Translations under genes and position numbers: made by a program
Assembly: GCF_000745265.1 (NCBI RefSeq)
Contig: NZ_JQNN01000001.1
Coordinates: 1,426,001 to 1,490,000, forward strand
Direction: 5' to 3'
DNA from: Massilia sp. 9096
GTDB lineage: Bacteria; Pseudomonadota; Gammaproteobacteria; Burkholderiales; Burkholderiaceae_D
DNA length: 64,000 nt
The notes under the pieces: model-generated
The model's input: the letters and a program-made list of their open reading frames with translations, nothing else
Told to the model about the DNA's origin: nothing
The model's database searches: none
Shown here: positions 45,035 through 53,053 of the stretch, in pieces
Numbering within the stretch: the stretch's first letter is position 1
Layout of the letters: the number at the start of each line of letters is the position of its first letter

Positions 45035-46508
45035 GCGGCCCTTGCTGCAACGGCCGGCGCGGCAAGTGTCGCGCCTGCATCGCTGGCTGGGGACGGGATT
45101 CTGCCTGGCGTTCGCGCTGTGGTTCTGCACCGGGTTCGTAATGATCTACGTGCCGTTCCCGGCGCTGCCGGACGTGGCGCGCGTCGCGGCGGCGGCGCCG
45201 GTCGGACTGGAGAACGTGGTGGTGAACCCAAGCACGGCCGCATACGGATTGCCGGTCCGGCGCCTGCGGCTGGTCGACGTCCTGGGGCGGCCGCGCTATA
45301 TCGCGACGCTGGAGGACGGCAGCATGCGCAGCATGGCGGCGGACACGGGCGGCACGCCGCTGCCGCTGACAAGCGCCGAAGCGTCGCGGCTGGCCGCACG
45401 CTTCACGGGCCAGCCAGTGCGCGCCGTGGGCGGGCCGGTCGACTACGACCAGTGGATCGTGCACCAGCGCTTCGACGCGGCGAGGCCTTTCTACCGCGTC
45501 GCCATCGACGATGCGGCAGGCACCGAGGTCTACGTGTCGATCCGCCTGGGCGAGGTGCTGCAGCGGACCACGCGCTTCGAGCGTGGCTGGAACTGGGTCG
45601 GCGCGGTCGTGCACTGGATTTATCCGACGGTCCTGCGCAAGCGCCTGTGGGCCTGGGACCAGGTCGTCTGGTGGCTGGCGCTTGCGGGCACCGTCGTGGC
45701 GGCCAGCGGCTACGCGCTCGGACTGGTGCGCATGGTGAACCTGCGCCGCAGCGGCAGGGCCGGCGTGTCGCCGTTTCGCGGCTGGCTGCGCTGGCATCAT
45801 CTCCTCGGCCTGGTAGGCGGGGCGTTTGCGCTGACCTGGGTGTTCAGCGGCTGGCTGTCGATGGACCATGGGCGACTGTTTTCCACCGACCAGCCGGAGG
45901 CGGCGCGCGTCGCACGCTTTCGCGGCACGGACCTGGCTGGCGCCATGGCCGCGCTTACGCCGGAAAGGCTGCGCAGGCTGCCTGCTGCGCGCGAAATCGA
46001 GTTCACGGCAGTCGGCGGCAAGGGCTTCGTGATCGAGCGCGGTCTGCGCGATGGGTCCGATCGCATTGTGCCGCTCGTGGACGGCGTTCCGCAGCCGCCG
46101 ATCGCGGCCATGCGGGAAGCGCTGGTCGCACGCGCCGCGGCCGTTGCATGGGCGCCGGCGCCGGTGCTGGACGTCGCGCCGGTCCGTGCCGATGATGCGT
46201 ATGCGCATACCCGATCCGAACCTCTGCCGGATGGCGCGCTGCGAGTGCGCATCGGCGATCGCGCGTGCACGTGGGTGCACGTGGATGTGCACTCGGGACT
46301 GATCCTGAACCGGATGGACGACAGCCGGCGCGCCTACCGCTGGCTGTACATGGGTCTGCACACCTTCGACTTTCCGTTCCTGAACCGGGTGGGGTCGCTA
46401 TGGCGGATACTGATGCTGGCGGCCCTGTGCGCGGGACTCGGGCTGAGCGTCAGCGCGCTGGTGCTTGGCAAGCGGCGCCTGGCGCGGGCGATCAAGCCGC
46501 GCGGATAG
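45006..46508 (+). CDS. PepSY-domain membrane protein
   Basis: A 500-residue inner-membrane protein of the PepSY-TM family found beside TonB receptors. Helix 1 is in H-R-W-L-G-T-G-F-C-L-A-F-A-L-W-F. A pair of helices follows W-N-W-V-G-A-V-V-H-W-I-Y-P and R-W-H-H-L-L-G-L-V-G-G, with conserved His residues that suggest haem. The last helix is near L-M-L-A-A-L-C-A-G-L-G. It overlaps the receptor gene by 29 bases. Such proteins probably reduce or strip metals from imported chelates in the periplasm; that is family inference. Confidence 0.85.
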   Translation: MNSVSSRTSKRPLLQRPARQVSRLHRWLGTGFCLAFALWFCTGFVMIYVPFPALPDVARVAAAAPVGLENVVVNPSTAAYGLPVRRLRLVDVLGRPRYIATLEDGSMRSMAADTGGTPLPLTSAEASRLAARFTGQPVRAVGGPVDYDQWIVHQRFDAARPFYRVAIDDAAGTEVYVSIRLGEVLQRTTRFERGWNWVGAVVHWIYPTVLRKRLWAWDQVVWWLALAGTVVAASGYALGLVRMVNLRRSGRAGVSPFRGWLRWHHLLGLVGGAFALTWVFSGWLSMDHGRLFSTDQPEAARVARFRGTDLAGAMAALTPERLRRLPAAREIEFTAVGGKGFVIERGLRDGSDRIVPLVDGVPQPPIAAMREALVARAAAVAWAPAPVLDVAPVRADDAYAHTRSEPLPDGALRVRIGDRACTWVHVDVHSGLILNRMDDSRRAYRWLYMGLHTFDFPFLNRVGSLWRILMLAALCAGLGLSVSALVLGKRRLARAIKPRG

Positions 46509-46567
46509 AGTTTTGCGTTGAAGCGATGCGGCTGGCCGCAGCGCGAGGCCGTCGCATCCCAAGACTT

Positions 46568-46590
46568 CATGTACTATCATAAGTTACATG
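46568..46590. promoter_or_regulatory. Palindrome over the Rrf2 start
   Basis: CATGTA and TACATG are perfect arms around an 11-base centre, and the right arm contains the Rrf2 ATG. This suits autoregulation, as is usual for the family. Confidence 0.5.
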
Positions 46591-47051
46591 AAACGCGACA
46601 GCAAACTCTCATCCATCCTGCACCTGCTGCTGCACATGGCGCACAGCAAGCGCCCCTCACGTCCGAGGAGCTGGCGGGCTTCCTGCAGACCAATCCGGTG
46701 CTGGTGCGGCGCACGCTGGCCGGCTTGCGCGAGCGCGGTTACGTCGGCTCCGAAAAAGGCCATGGCGGCGGCTGGGTCGTGACGGCGGACCTGCGCCGGG
46801 TCACGCTGCACGACATCTACCTGAGCGTAGGATCGCCGACGGTCTTCGCGATGGGAAATCGCCTGGAGCAACCCGAGTGCCTGGTCGAGAAAGTCGTCAA
46901 TCAGTCGCTCACCAGCGCCTTCGACGAAGCCGAGGCCTTGCTGGTCAGCCGCTTCGCCGACGTCACGCTGGCCGACCTGTCCGAGCGCTTCGATGCGCAG
47001 TACACTCAACATGGAGAACAACAACATGTCCACCTCCCGAAACCAGGCTGA
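46588..47051 (+). pseudogene. Rrf2-family regulator with an apparent one-base deletion
   Basis: Translation from the natural ATG gives M-K-R-D-S-K-L-S-S-I-L-H-L-L-L-H-M-A-H-S-K, a normal Rrf2 start. Homology then continues in the next frame at P-L-T-S-E-E-L-A-G-F-L-Q-T-N-P and R-E-R-G-Y-V-G-S-E-K-G-H-G-G-G-W. The break is at 46648-46655, where adding one G after AAG restores A-P-L-T. The coding length of 464 bases is not a multiple of three. The rest is intact to A-Q-Y-T-Q-H. It is either a real frameshift or a sequencing error. It normally controls the thioredoxin-reductase-like gene that overlaps its end. Confidence 0.75.
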
Positions 47052-47946
47052 GTTCGACGTCATCGTCCTCGGCGGCAGCTACGCCGGCCTTTCCGCCGCC
47101 ATGCAGCTGGCGCGCGCACGCCGCAGCGTGCTGGTGATCGACGCCGGCCGGCGCCGCAATCGCTTCGCGCGGCTTTCGCACGGCTTTCTGACGCAGGACG
47201 GCAGCGAAGCCGCGGCGATCGCGGCCCAGGGGCGTGCGCAATTGCAGGCTTATCCGAACGTCGCCTGGGCCAGCGACACGGCAACCGCGGCCACCGGCGG
47301 CGGCGAGCATTTCGACGTGACGCTGAGCGACGGCGGCAGTATCAGCGGGCGCCGCCTGGTCCTGGCGATGGGCGTGACCGATACGCTACCGCGAGTCGAC
47401 GGCCTGGCCGAGCGCTGGGGACGCAGCGTGTTTCACTGCCCTTATTGCCACGGCTACGAGCTCGACGAAGGCGACATCGGCGTGCTCGCCACGGGTGAGG
47501 TGTCGATGCACCATGCCCTGATGCTGCCGGACTGGGGCCGCGTCACGTTCTTGCTGAACGAGTCGTTCGACCCGGACGACTCCCAGCGCGAGGCCCTGGC
47601 CCGGCGCGGCGTGACGGTAGAGGCGACGCCGGTCGCGCGCATCGACGGTGAGGCCGACGTGGTGCTGCGCGACGGACGACGCATGAGCATGACGGGTCTG
47701 TTCGTCGCGCCGCGCACGTCGGTCAGTGGCGCGATCGCACGGCAGCTCGGCTGCGCCACGGAAGCCGGCCCGATGGGCGAGTTCGTGGCGACCGACGCCA
47801 TGAAGGCGACCAGTGTGCCAGGCGTGTTCAGTTGCGGCGACATGGCGAGGGCTGCCGGCAACGTGGCCCTGGCGGTGGCGGACGGAGCGATGGCGGGCGT
47901 CGCGGCGCATCGCTCTTTGATTGCCGAGTTGAATCACGCCGTTTAG
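47026..47946 (+). CDS. Thioredoxin-reductase-like flavoprotein
   Basis: A 306-residue FAD/NAD(P)H oxidoreductase. The FAD motif is V-L-G-G-S-Y-A-G-L-S-A-A, and the redox-active pair is C138-P-Y-C141 in F-H-C-P-Y-C-H-G-Y-E. The C-terminal FAD contact is G-V-F-S-C-G-D-M-A. GGAG is spaced ten bases from the chosen ATG; an upstream in-frame ATG five codons earlier is possible. The NADPH-binding G-x-G-x-x-A is poorly kept (V-L-A-T-G-E-V-S). The pairing with an Rrf2 gene is widespread, and the electron acceptor is not known. Confidence 0.88.
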   Translation: MSTSRNQAEFDVIVLGGSYAGLSAAMQLARARRSVLVIDAGRRRNRFARLSHGFLTQDGSEAAAIAAQGRAQLQAYPNVAWASDTATAATGGGEHFDVTLSDGGSISGRRLVLAMGVTDTLPRVDGLAERWGRSVFHCPYCHGYELDEGDIGVLATGEVSMHHALMLPDWGRVTFLLNESFDPDDSQREALARRGVTVEATPVARIDGEADVVLRDGRRMSMTGLFVAPRTSVSGAIARQLGCATEAGPMGEFVATDAMKATSVPGVFSCGDMARAAGNVALAVADGAMAGVAAHRSLIAELNHAV

Positions 47947-48081
47947 CCGTCGGGATCGGCACGGCCAGGCCACCCGTTTTTCGGACAATGCGACAAGTCC
48001 ACTTTTTTTGCAACTCGTATAGCTGCCACGATGTCCCTGACGAGAATACAGCGAATGTCGACGCCGCACGAGTGAAGCGCC

Positions 48082-48180
48082 ATGCTGATTCGTAAGTTAT
48101 TCGAATTTGAGAATGGGCACGTTGTGCGCGGCGGCCTCACAAGGCGTCGCTCCGAATGCAAACGCAATATGAGTGCATAT
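48082..48180 (+). pseudogene. Possible fragment of a QueD/6-pyruvoyl-tetrahydropterin synthase-like gene
   Basis: The frame starts M-L-I-R-K-L-F-E-F-E-N-G-H-V-V-R, which resembles the M-L-I-R-K-L-F-x-F-E-x-A-H-x-V-R start of a 6-carboxytetrahydropterin synthase group, whose first zinc His lies here. The next zinc motif (H-G-H) is missing and the sequence degrades. Zinc-enzyme paralogues are common in Zur regulons, but this piece is short and the call is tentative. Confidence 0.35.
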
Positions 48181-48188
48181 GCAGTGGT

Positions 48189-48503
48189 TTACCTCCTCAC
48201 TCGCCTGCGTCGTTTCGAGCGGCGTTTCGTCGGTGAACGAATGCCCTGCAGCCTTTTTGCCCGTAGCGCCTTGTCGCCGTAGTGAGACCAGATGCCCCAG
48301 CCGAGAAAGAAGATCACAACGACGACGCCGGTGAAATACAGGAAGCGTATTTCCAGGTCGCTGCGCCAGACCATCTGGGTGCCTTCCGCGTGCGCGCGCA
48401 GCAGTTCGCGTAGCCGGCGGTCGGATTCCCGCAGCGGCGCGTCGCCGTCAGGCGTCAGGATGCGAATCAAAGTAAAAAGGTGGCGCAAGCGCGTCGTGAA
48501 CAT
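48189..48503 (-). CDS. Small single-helix membrane protein, unknown
   Basis: A 104-residue protein with a soluble N-terminal half (R-L-R-H-L-F-T-L-I-R and a charged segment). One transmembrane helix follows in L-Y-F-T-G-V-V-V-V-I-F-F-L-G-W-G-I-W, then a strongly basic tail full of Arg and Lys. It starts two bases after the Sel1-like gene stop and is the last gene of the zur-ABC operon. I do not recognise a family. Confidence 0.6.
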   Translation of the reverse strand: MFTTRLRHLFTLIRILTPDGDAPLRESDRRLRELLRAHAEGTQMVWRSDLEIRFLYFTGVVVVIFFLGWGIWSHYGDKALRAKRLQGIRSPTKRRSKRRRRVRR

Positions 48504-48505
48504 GG

Positions 48506-49075
48506 TCAGATGTCGTCCGCGATGTGGCACCACTGCTCGCCGAACACGGCATGGCAGTGGTAACCCTGGCGGTAAAGCGCCTGCAGTTCCATCGGCGTGG
48601 GGTCGATGATGGTGTCGGGCGGGGGTGTCGGGCGTTGCGCGTCCAGCGCGATGCGGCGCTCGAGGTGGTCGGCCCGGCCGCCGGCGCGCGCATCGCCGAG
48701 CTTCTCGGCGCGCCTGTACCAGTACACGGCGTCCTGCGGTTGCGTAGGACTGGCGGCCTGAAGAAAGTCGGCGAGCGCCATCTGCGCTTCCACCAGGTCG
48801 GCGCTGGCGGCACGGCGCAGCGAGGCGACACCCTCGTCGCCTTTTTCCGGGCCGCCGAGGCCGTACGCCAGGCACAGGCCCAGCCGGTAGTAATCGTCCG
48901 GCCCCTCGGGCGCGTCCGCCCGCCGCAAGCGTTTGCAGGCCGGCGCAGCCTCGGCCTTGCGCGCCTCGATGTTGAGTCCCACGTCCATGTCCACGGCGTC
49001 GGCGCGGCAAGGCAGCAGCAAGGCCAGCGCATACGCGGCGGCCCTGACTCGCCTCCGGTCAATGCCCAGGCTCAT
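48506..49075 (-). CDS. Exported Sel1-like repeat protein
   Basis: A 189-residue protein with a signal peptide ending at C-R-A-D-A. Sel1-like helical repeats follow: D-Y-Y-R-L-G-L-C-L-A-Y-G-L-G-G, A-S-A-D-L-V-E-A-Q-M-A-L-A-D-F and D-A-V-Y-W-Y-R-R-A-E-K-L-G-D-A. The end has paired His and Cys (G-Y-H-C-H-A-V-F-G-E-Q-W-C-H), a possible metal site. Its ATG overlaps the DUF3299 stop. It is probably periplasmic and may scaffold the other operon products. Confidence 0.7.
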   Translation of the reverse strand: MSLGIDRRRVRAAAYALALLLPCRADAVDMDVGLNIEARKAEAAPACKRLRRADAPEGPDDYYRLGLCLAYGLGGPEKGDEGVASLRRAASADLVEAQMALADFLQAASPTQPQDAVYWYRRAEKLGDARAGGRADHLERRIALDAQRPTPPPDTIIDPTPMELQALYRQGYHCHAVFGEQWCHIADDI

Positions 49076-49548
49076 GGAACGACCGGGGTCGCGTCGGTCA
49101 AACGGTAGTACAGCCCGGCCGGATCCGATTTCAGCACATGCATCTGGCCCGTGAGAATCATCGCCGTGTAGGTGAACTTGACCGGCGCATTGGCTTTGAT
49201 CTCGACGATGCCTTCGGGTCCGGCGGGCAGGCAGTATGGACAGCTGGGCGTGGTAACGGTCAGCAGGAAGTGGGATTGCTTGATGCCAGGCTCGAGTGGC
49301 ATCATGAAGCCTTGCAGCTGCACCTTCTGGTTGTCGAGTGCCAGCACCTTGTCGGGGTACTTCGGCAGCAGGCGCCCGTCCTTGGCCTTGTACGAATCGA
49401 CGTTCTCGAGCTGGGACCATGGCAGGACGCCTGGAATGTCCTTGAGGACCGGGACGGCGGCGTTTTGTGGATGCTGCTGCGCGTGGGCGAGATTGAAGGC
49501 CAGTGCGGCCATCGCGATGGCGGCGCTGCGGATCAGGAAGGGTTTCAT
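49072..49548 (-). CDS. DUF3299 periplasmic protein
   Basis: A 158-residue exported protein with a signal peptide ending A-H-A-Q. The DUF3299 core has W-S-Q-L, Q-L-Q-G-F-M-M-P-L-E and L-L-T-V-T-T-P-S-C-P-Y-C-L-P-A-G-P. The C-P-Y-C pair replaces the C-C/H-C of relatives and is a likely metal or redox site. DUF3299 genes regularly sit beside MacB-like ABC permeases in zinc-regulated clusters, as the operon here does. Biochemical function is unknown. Confidence 0.8.
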   Translation of the reverse strand: MKPFLIRSAAIAMAALAFNLAHAQQHPQNAAVPVLKDIPGVLPWSQLENVDSYKAKDGRLLPKYPDKVLALDNQKVQLQGFMMPLEPGIKQSHFLLTVTTPSCPYCLPAGPEGIVEIKANAPVKFTYTAMILTGQMHVLKSDPAGLYYRLTDATPVVP

Positions 49549-49563
49549 CGGTGTCCTCCGGGA

Positions 49564-50766
49564 TTAACGTGCCAGGGTCGTGGCGATATCGATGCGATAT
49601 GCACGCCAGGCGGGGATGGCGGCCGCGATGCAGCCGATGAGCAGGGCAACTATGGGCAGCAGGATTTCCTGCGGCAGCAAGGTCCAGGCACTGAGCGCAA
49701 AGTCCTGGTCCTCGGCCATCCAGCCGGCGACCAGAGCAACCGCGGCATGTCCGGCCAGCCACCCGAGCAGCGCGCCGGCGAGCGCCAGTACGCAGCCTTG
49801 CACCAGCAGCAGGCGCAGCACCTTCCCGGGCGAGGCGCCCAGTGCACGCAGGATCGCCAGGTCGGCCTGGCGCTCTTCGAGGGCGTTGTAGAGGGCGACG
49901 AACATCGACAGCGCGGCGATCACCAGCACCGCCGTGGCGATGGCGCGCAGAACATCGGCGCCGGCGCCGACCAGCTTGAACAGGCGCGCCGCTTCCAGCG
50001 CGGGCTGGGCCGCTTGCAGCTGCGGCTGGCTGTTGACCCAGCGCGGCAGGCTGACCGCGGCGAGCGGCGAGCGGTATTTGATCAGCAGGGCGGTAAGTTC
50101 GTGGTGCTGTTCGGCGCCCGGCGCGTGCGGCTCGTCCGGATCGGTCTCGTGCACGCGCCATACCGACGCGACCGGCGTCAGCACCAACCGGTCGAGCACC
50201 GTGCCGGTCGGCTTGAGGATGCCGACGATCCGATAAGGCGCATGGTCGTGCAGTTCTCCGCCCATGGTCAGGCCGTGCGAGCCGGCGAACGTCTCGCCGA
50301 CCTTGGCCACGGTCTCGCGCGCCGCCTGCGCACCGAACACGGCTTGCATGGGGGCGGTGAACACGGCACCCTGCGCGAGCGAAGCGTTGAAGTGTTCGAT
50401 GTAGCTGGTGTCGGTGCCGACGATCCGGAAGCCCTGGTAGCTGTCGCCCAGCGCCAGCGGGATTACCTGCGCCACCAGCGCGTTGGCGCGCAGCGTGCCC
50501 GCTTCTTCGAGCGGGATGTTCCCGGTCGGGATGTCGATGTGGAACACCGAAGACATGATGAGCTGGAAGGGCGATCCTTTCGCGCCGACGACCAGGTCGA
50601 TCCCGGCCGCGTCCTGGCCGGTGCGCCGTTCGAGCTGTGTCGACACCGAAAAGATGAACGTCATCATGCCGATCCCCATGGTCATGAGAATCAGGTTGAG
50701 CGTCGTCGACAGTGGTTTGTTTGCAAGGGCGGCCAGCGACAGTGACCCGGCGTTCAGGCGCTTCAT
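49564..50766 (-). CDS. FtsX/MacB-type ABC transporter permease
   Basis: A 400-residue permease. Helix 1 is near T-L-N-L-I-L-M-T-M-G-I-G-M-M. A long periplasmic MacB-PCD-like domain covers about 50-260, then three C-terminal helices of the FtsX domain begin at V-L-R-A-I-A-T-A-V-L-V-I-A-A-L-S. The coupling segment E-E-R-Q-A-D-L-A-I-L-R-A-L-G-A-S is well kept. Two His-rich stretches (H-D-H-A-P-Y and E-Q-H-H-E-L) occur in the periplasmic domain. It overlaps the ATPase gene by four bases. It resembles the Zur-regulated zrg-type ABC systems of unknown cargo. Confidence 0.87.
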   Translation of the reverse strand: MKRLNAGSLSLAALANKPLSTTLNLILMTMGIGMMTFIFSVSTQLERRTGQDAAGIDLVVGAKGSPFQLIMSSVFHIDIPTGNIPLEEAGTLRANALVAQVIPLALGDSYQGFRIVGTDTSYIEHFNASLAQGAVFTAPMQAVFGAQAARETVAKVGETFAGSHGLTMGGELHDHAPYRIVGILKPTGTVLDRLVLTPVASVWRVHETDPDEPHAPGAEQHHELTALLIKYRSPLAAVSLPRWVNSQPQLQAAQPALEAARLFKLVGAGADVLRAIATAVLVIAALSMFVALYNALEERQADLAILRALGASPGKVLRLLLVQGCVLALAGALLGWLAGHAAVALVAGWMAEDQDFALSAWTLLPQEILLPIVALLIGCIAAAIPAWRAYRIDIATTLAR

Positions 50767-51452
50767 GCCGGGCCTCCGCTTCCGATCGCGCTTGCCGCCG
50801 CGGTTGCGGTCGTAGCGGCAGGCAGGCGCAAGAGCTGGGTCTCGGGCAGCGATTCCATCACGCGTACGTCGTGGCTGGCGACGATAAGCGAGGCGCGCGT
50901 GGCAGCGGCTTGCGCGAGCAGCAGCTCGACGACTCTGGCGCAGTTGGCGTCGTCCAGGTTGGCAGTCGGCTCATCCGCCAGGATCAGGCGCGGACGGGTG
51001 TACACAGCCCGGGCCATCGCGACGCGTTGGCGTTGTCCCTGGCTCAGCTGGCGCGGCTTGGCGCTGGCGTAATCGCCCAGGTCGAGCGCGGCGAGCAGTT
51101 CACGTACACGCGCCACGTCCGGGTCTTTGCCGACCGCGTAGGCCGGCAACGCGATGTTGTCGGCGACGGACAGGCTGGGGATCAGGGCCAGCTGCTGTGG
51201 CAACAGCCCGACGTGCGACGCGCGCCAGCTGTCCGCTTCGCGCGGCGACAAGTCTGCAAGGTCGGTGTCGTCCAGGACGATACTGCCCGACTGCAGTGTC
51301 AGGATGCCGGCGATGAGGTTCAGCAAAGTGGATTTGCCCGAGCCTGATGGGCCCAGGAGCAAGGCGTGGCGGCCCTGAATCAGCGAGAAGAACTCCACCG
51401 ACAGCACGGAACGCCCGGCGTAGGCATGGCCTAACCGAGTAATTTTTAGCAT
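50763..51452 (-). CDS. LolD/MacB-type ABC ATPase
   Basis: A 229-residue ATPase. Walker A is G-P-S-G-S-G-K-S-T, the Q loop is at L-L-P-Q-Q, the signature L-S-Q-G-Q-R-Q-R-V-A and Walker B L-I-L-A-D-E-P-T. The H loop is V-A-S-H-D. It partners the permease just downstream. A 106-base gap separates it from the small DUF2946-like gene upstream, so it is probably part of the same zur-led transcript. Confidence 0.92.
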   Translation of the reverse strand: MLKITRLGHAYAGRSVLSVEFFSLIQGRHALLLGPSGSGKSTLLNLIAGILTLQSGSIVLDDTDLADLSPREADSWRASHVGLLPQQLALIPSLSVADNIALPAYAVGKDPDVARVRELLAALDLGDYASAKPRQLSQGQRQRVAMARAVYTRPRLILADEPTANLDDANCARVVELLLAQAAATRASLIVASHDVRVMESLPETQLLRLPAATTATAAASAIGSGGPA

Positions 51453-51558
51453 GTAATGACTTCATGTACGTGGATGCGTCGGCCGGCGCGGCCGCGCGAG
51501 GACGCGGGCACGTGACCGTCATGAGTCCGGGCCGAAAAGGCGCGGAGGGAAACGCTTG

Positions 51559-51882
51559 TTACATGAAGACGGCCGGGGGCGCGTGCGCGTGCGGGATGAG
51601 GAAGCTGGCCGACCGCGGTGGCGCGATCGGGTTCGACCGTGCGAGCACGTAATGAAAGCTGGCCTCGCTGACCGGAGGCTGCGGAATGACCGGCGGGCTG
51701 GGCGGAGAGGGTGGCTGGCCGGCGAGTACGCAAGCTGCGCAGTCGGACGCCGTGTGGGTAATGTCGTGGCGGTGCTGCGTCGCGCCCAGCAGCTGCAGAA
51801 CGAGGACCAGGCTGGCGAACCATACCACCAGCCTGGTCATGCGACCGAAGCGCTGGGTGAGGTAGGGTGCGGGCCGGCTCAT
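51559..51882 (-). CDS. Small His/CxxC membrane-anchored protein (DUF2946-like), copy 1
   Basis: A 107-residue protein with one N-terminal hydrophobic helix (V-V-W-F-A-S-L-V-L-V-L-Q-L-L-G) and a short periplasmic domain. It opens with T-Q-H-R-H-D-I-T-H, then D-C-A-A-C-V-L-A-G, then a Pro-rich spacer and the tail S-A-S-F-L-I-P-H-A-H-A-P-P. It starts eight bases after the zur stop. Copies 2 and 3 lie divergently. The H-x-H/C-x-x-C layout suggests metal capture in the periplasm. Confidence 0.75.
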   Translation of the reverse strand: MSRPAPYLTQRFGRMTRLVVWFASLVLVLQLLGATQHRHDITHTASDCAACVLAGQPPSPPSPPVIPQPPVSEASFHYVLARSNPIAPPRSASFLIPHAHAPPAVFM

Positions 51883-51890
51883 CGAACGCT

Positions 51891-52313
51891 CTATTTACTG
51901 CAGCGCGGGCAGGTGCCCTTGATCAGGAAGTCGACTTCCTGGCTGGTAAAGCCGTTCGGCATCTTGACGCCGCGCGGCAAGGGCATGTCGTTGAAGCAGG
52001 TAACCGTGTCGCAGCTCGTGCACTGGAAGTGGGCGTGTTCGTGGTCTTCCTTGCCGGCGCTTGCGCCGAAGCGCCATACCTGGTCAGCCCCCGCGATACG
52101 ATGCACCAATCCATTTTCCGTCAACCATTCGAGGACGCGGTAGAGCGTGACACTGTCCAGCGGATCGCCCGGCAGGTGCTCGTGGATTTCGTGGTGCGTA
52201 AGAGGGCGCGGCTGCTTGAGCAAAAACACCAGCACGCGCGTGCGCGGACGCGTAAGGCGTGCGCCCGTATCGCGGATCATTGATTCCGCTTGCTGTTCGG
52301 TTGTAATTTGCAT
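51891..52313 (-). CDS. zur: Fur-family zinc regulator (Zur)
   Basis: A 140-residue Fur-family repressor. The DNA-binding domain has D-S-V-T-L-Y-R-V-L-E-W-L. The metal residues H91, H93 and H95 lie in E-D-H-E-H-A-H-F, with structural zinc pairs C98-x-x-C101 and C135-x-x-C138. I call it Zur rather than Fur from the cluster it leads. AAGGA precedes the ATG, which rejects the much longer open frame. A candidate box lies 46 bases upstream, so it probably represses itself and the divergent genes. Confidence 0.85.
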   Translation of the reverse strand: MQITTEQQAESMIRDTGARLTRPRTRVLVFLLKQPRPLTHHEIHEHLPGDPLDSVTLYRVLEWLTENGLVHRIAGADQVWRFGASAGKEDHEHAHFQCTSCDTVTCFNDMPLPRGVKMPNGFTSQEVDFLIKGTCPRCSK

Positions 52314-52358
52314 GGTGATCAATCCTTCTGGCGAACATTCTATCAGGGCTTTTTGTGA

Positions 52359-52375
52359 TTGCAACCCTGTTGCGA
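52359..52375. promoter_or_regulatory. Candidate Zur box Z3
   Basis: TTGCAACCCTGTTGCGA, between zur and the divergent His/Cys-rich gene, fits WTGCAA-N5-TTGCRW and is the sister of Z1 near 40.9 kb. Confidence 0.6.
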
Positions 52376-52574
52376 TAACATGGGCGTCCACGACGCGCTT
52401 GTTGTAAGCCACTTGCATTAGCAGAATGCGTTCGTTATGATGTTTCCAATTGCGCATACTGCGATGCTTGTCTGTAAGCATGTGTAGGGCGCGAGTAAAC
52501 GTTTCGCAGGGCCGTCTTCCAAAGATTCTTGCGTGATTCGGGCCACACAGGGAATAACGCTTCATCTCGCGCAT

Positions 52575-52895
52575 ATGCAGGCAGTTCGATACTTCAGCGG
52601 TTCGACCCGCACCATGACCTGGCTCGACCGGGTCCTGGTGCTGTCGATCGCGCTTTTGCTGTCGCTGCAGGTAATGGTGTCGGGCCACCACAAGGACGAC
52701 CCGAAAGGCTACGGCGACAATTGCCCGAGCTGCGTATTCGCCCACCATTTGCCGTCCGGCCTGCCCGAGGTCAACCCGGTTCCCGTACCGGTGACGATGG
52801 CGCAACGCTATCGTGTCGAACAGGTCGCCGTCCACCAGGCGCCGTCCTACGCCAGCTTCCTCATTCCCAAGTCGCAGGCGCCGCCACACGGCTGA
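52575..52895 (+). CDS. Small His/CxxC membrane-anchored protein (DUF2946-like), copy 2
   Basis: A 106-residue protein. The hydrophobic helix L-V-L-S-I-A-L-L-L-S-L-Q-V-M-V-S is followed at once by G-H-H-K-D-D, then N-C-P-S-C-V-F-A-H-H-L, a proline-rich spacer and the tail Y-A-S-F-L-I-P-K-S-Q-A-P-P. That tail matches copy 1. Start choice is uncertain: a Met 13 codons later (M-T-W-L-D-R) would place the helix nearer the N-terminus, and neither has a clear ribosome site. It is transcribed away from zur. Confidence 0.7.
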   Translation: MQAVRYFSGSTRTMTWLDRVLVLSIALLLSLQVMVSGHHKDDPKGYGDNCPSCVFAHHLPSGLPEVNPVPVPVTMAQRYRVEQVAVHQAPSYASFLIPKSQAPPHG

Positions 52896-53053
52896 TCGAG
52901 TCGTTTCATTCCGTTTGGCGCATTGCACCCATCGGGCTGCTGCGTCGTAACGATCGCTCCGCCCCACGTCCAGTTCGGCATGGCCGGTTGTAGTCTGACA
53001 TCCCCTGACCTGGGATCGCCAATTTGATTTCCGTATTCCCTGCGCACGCCTCT

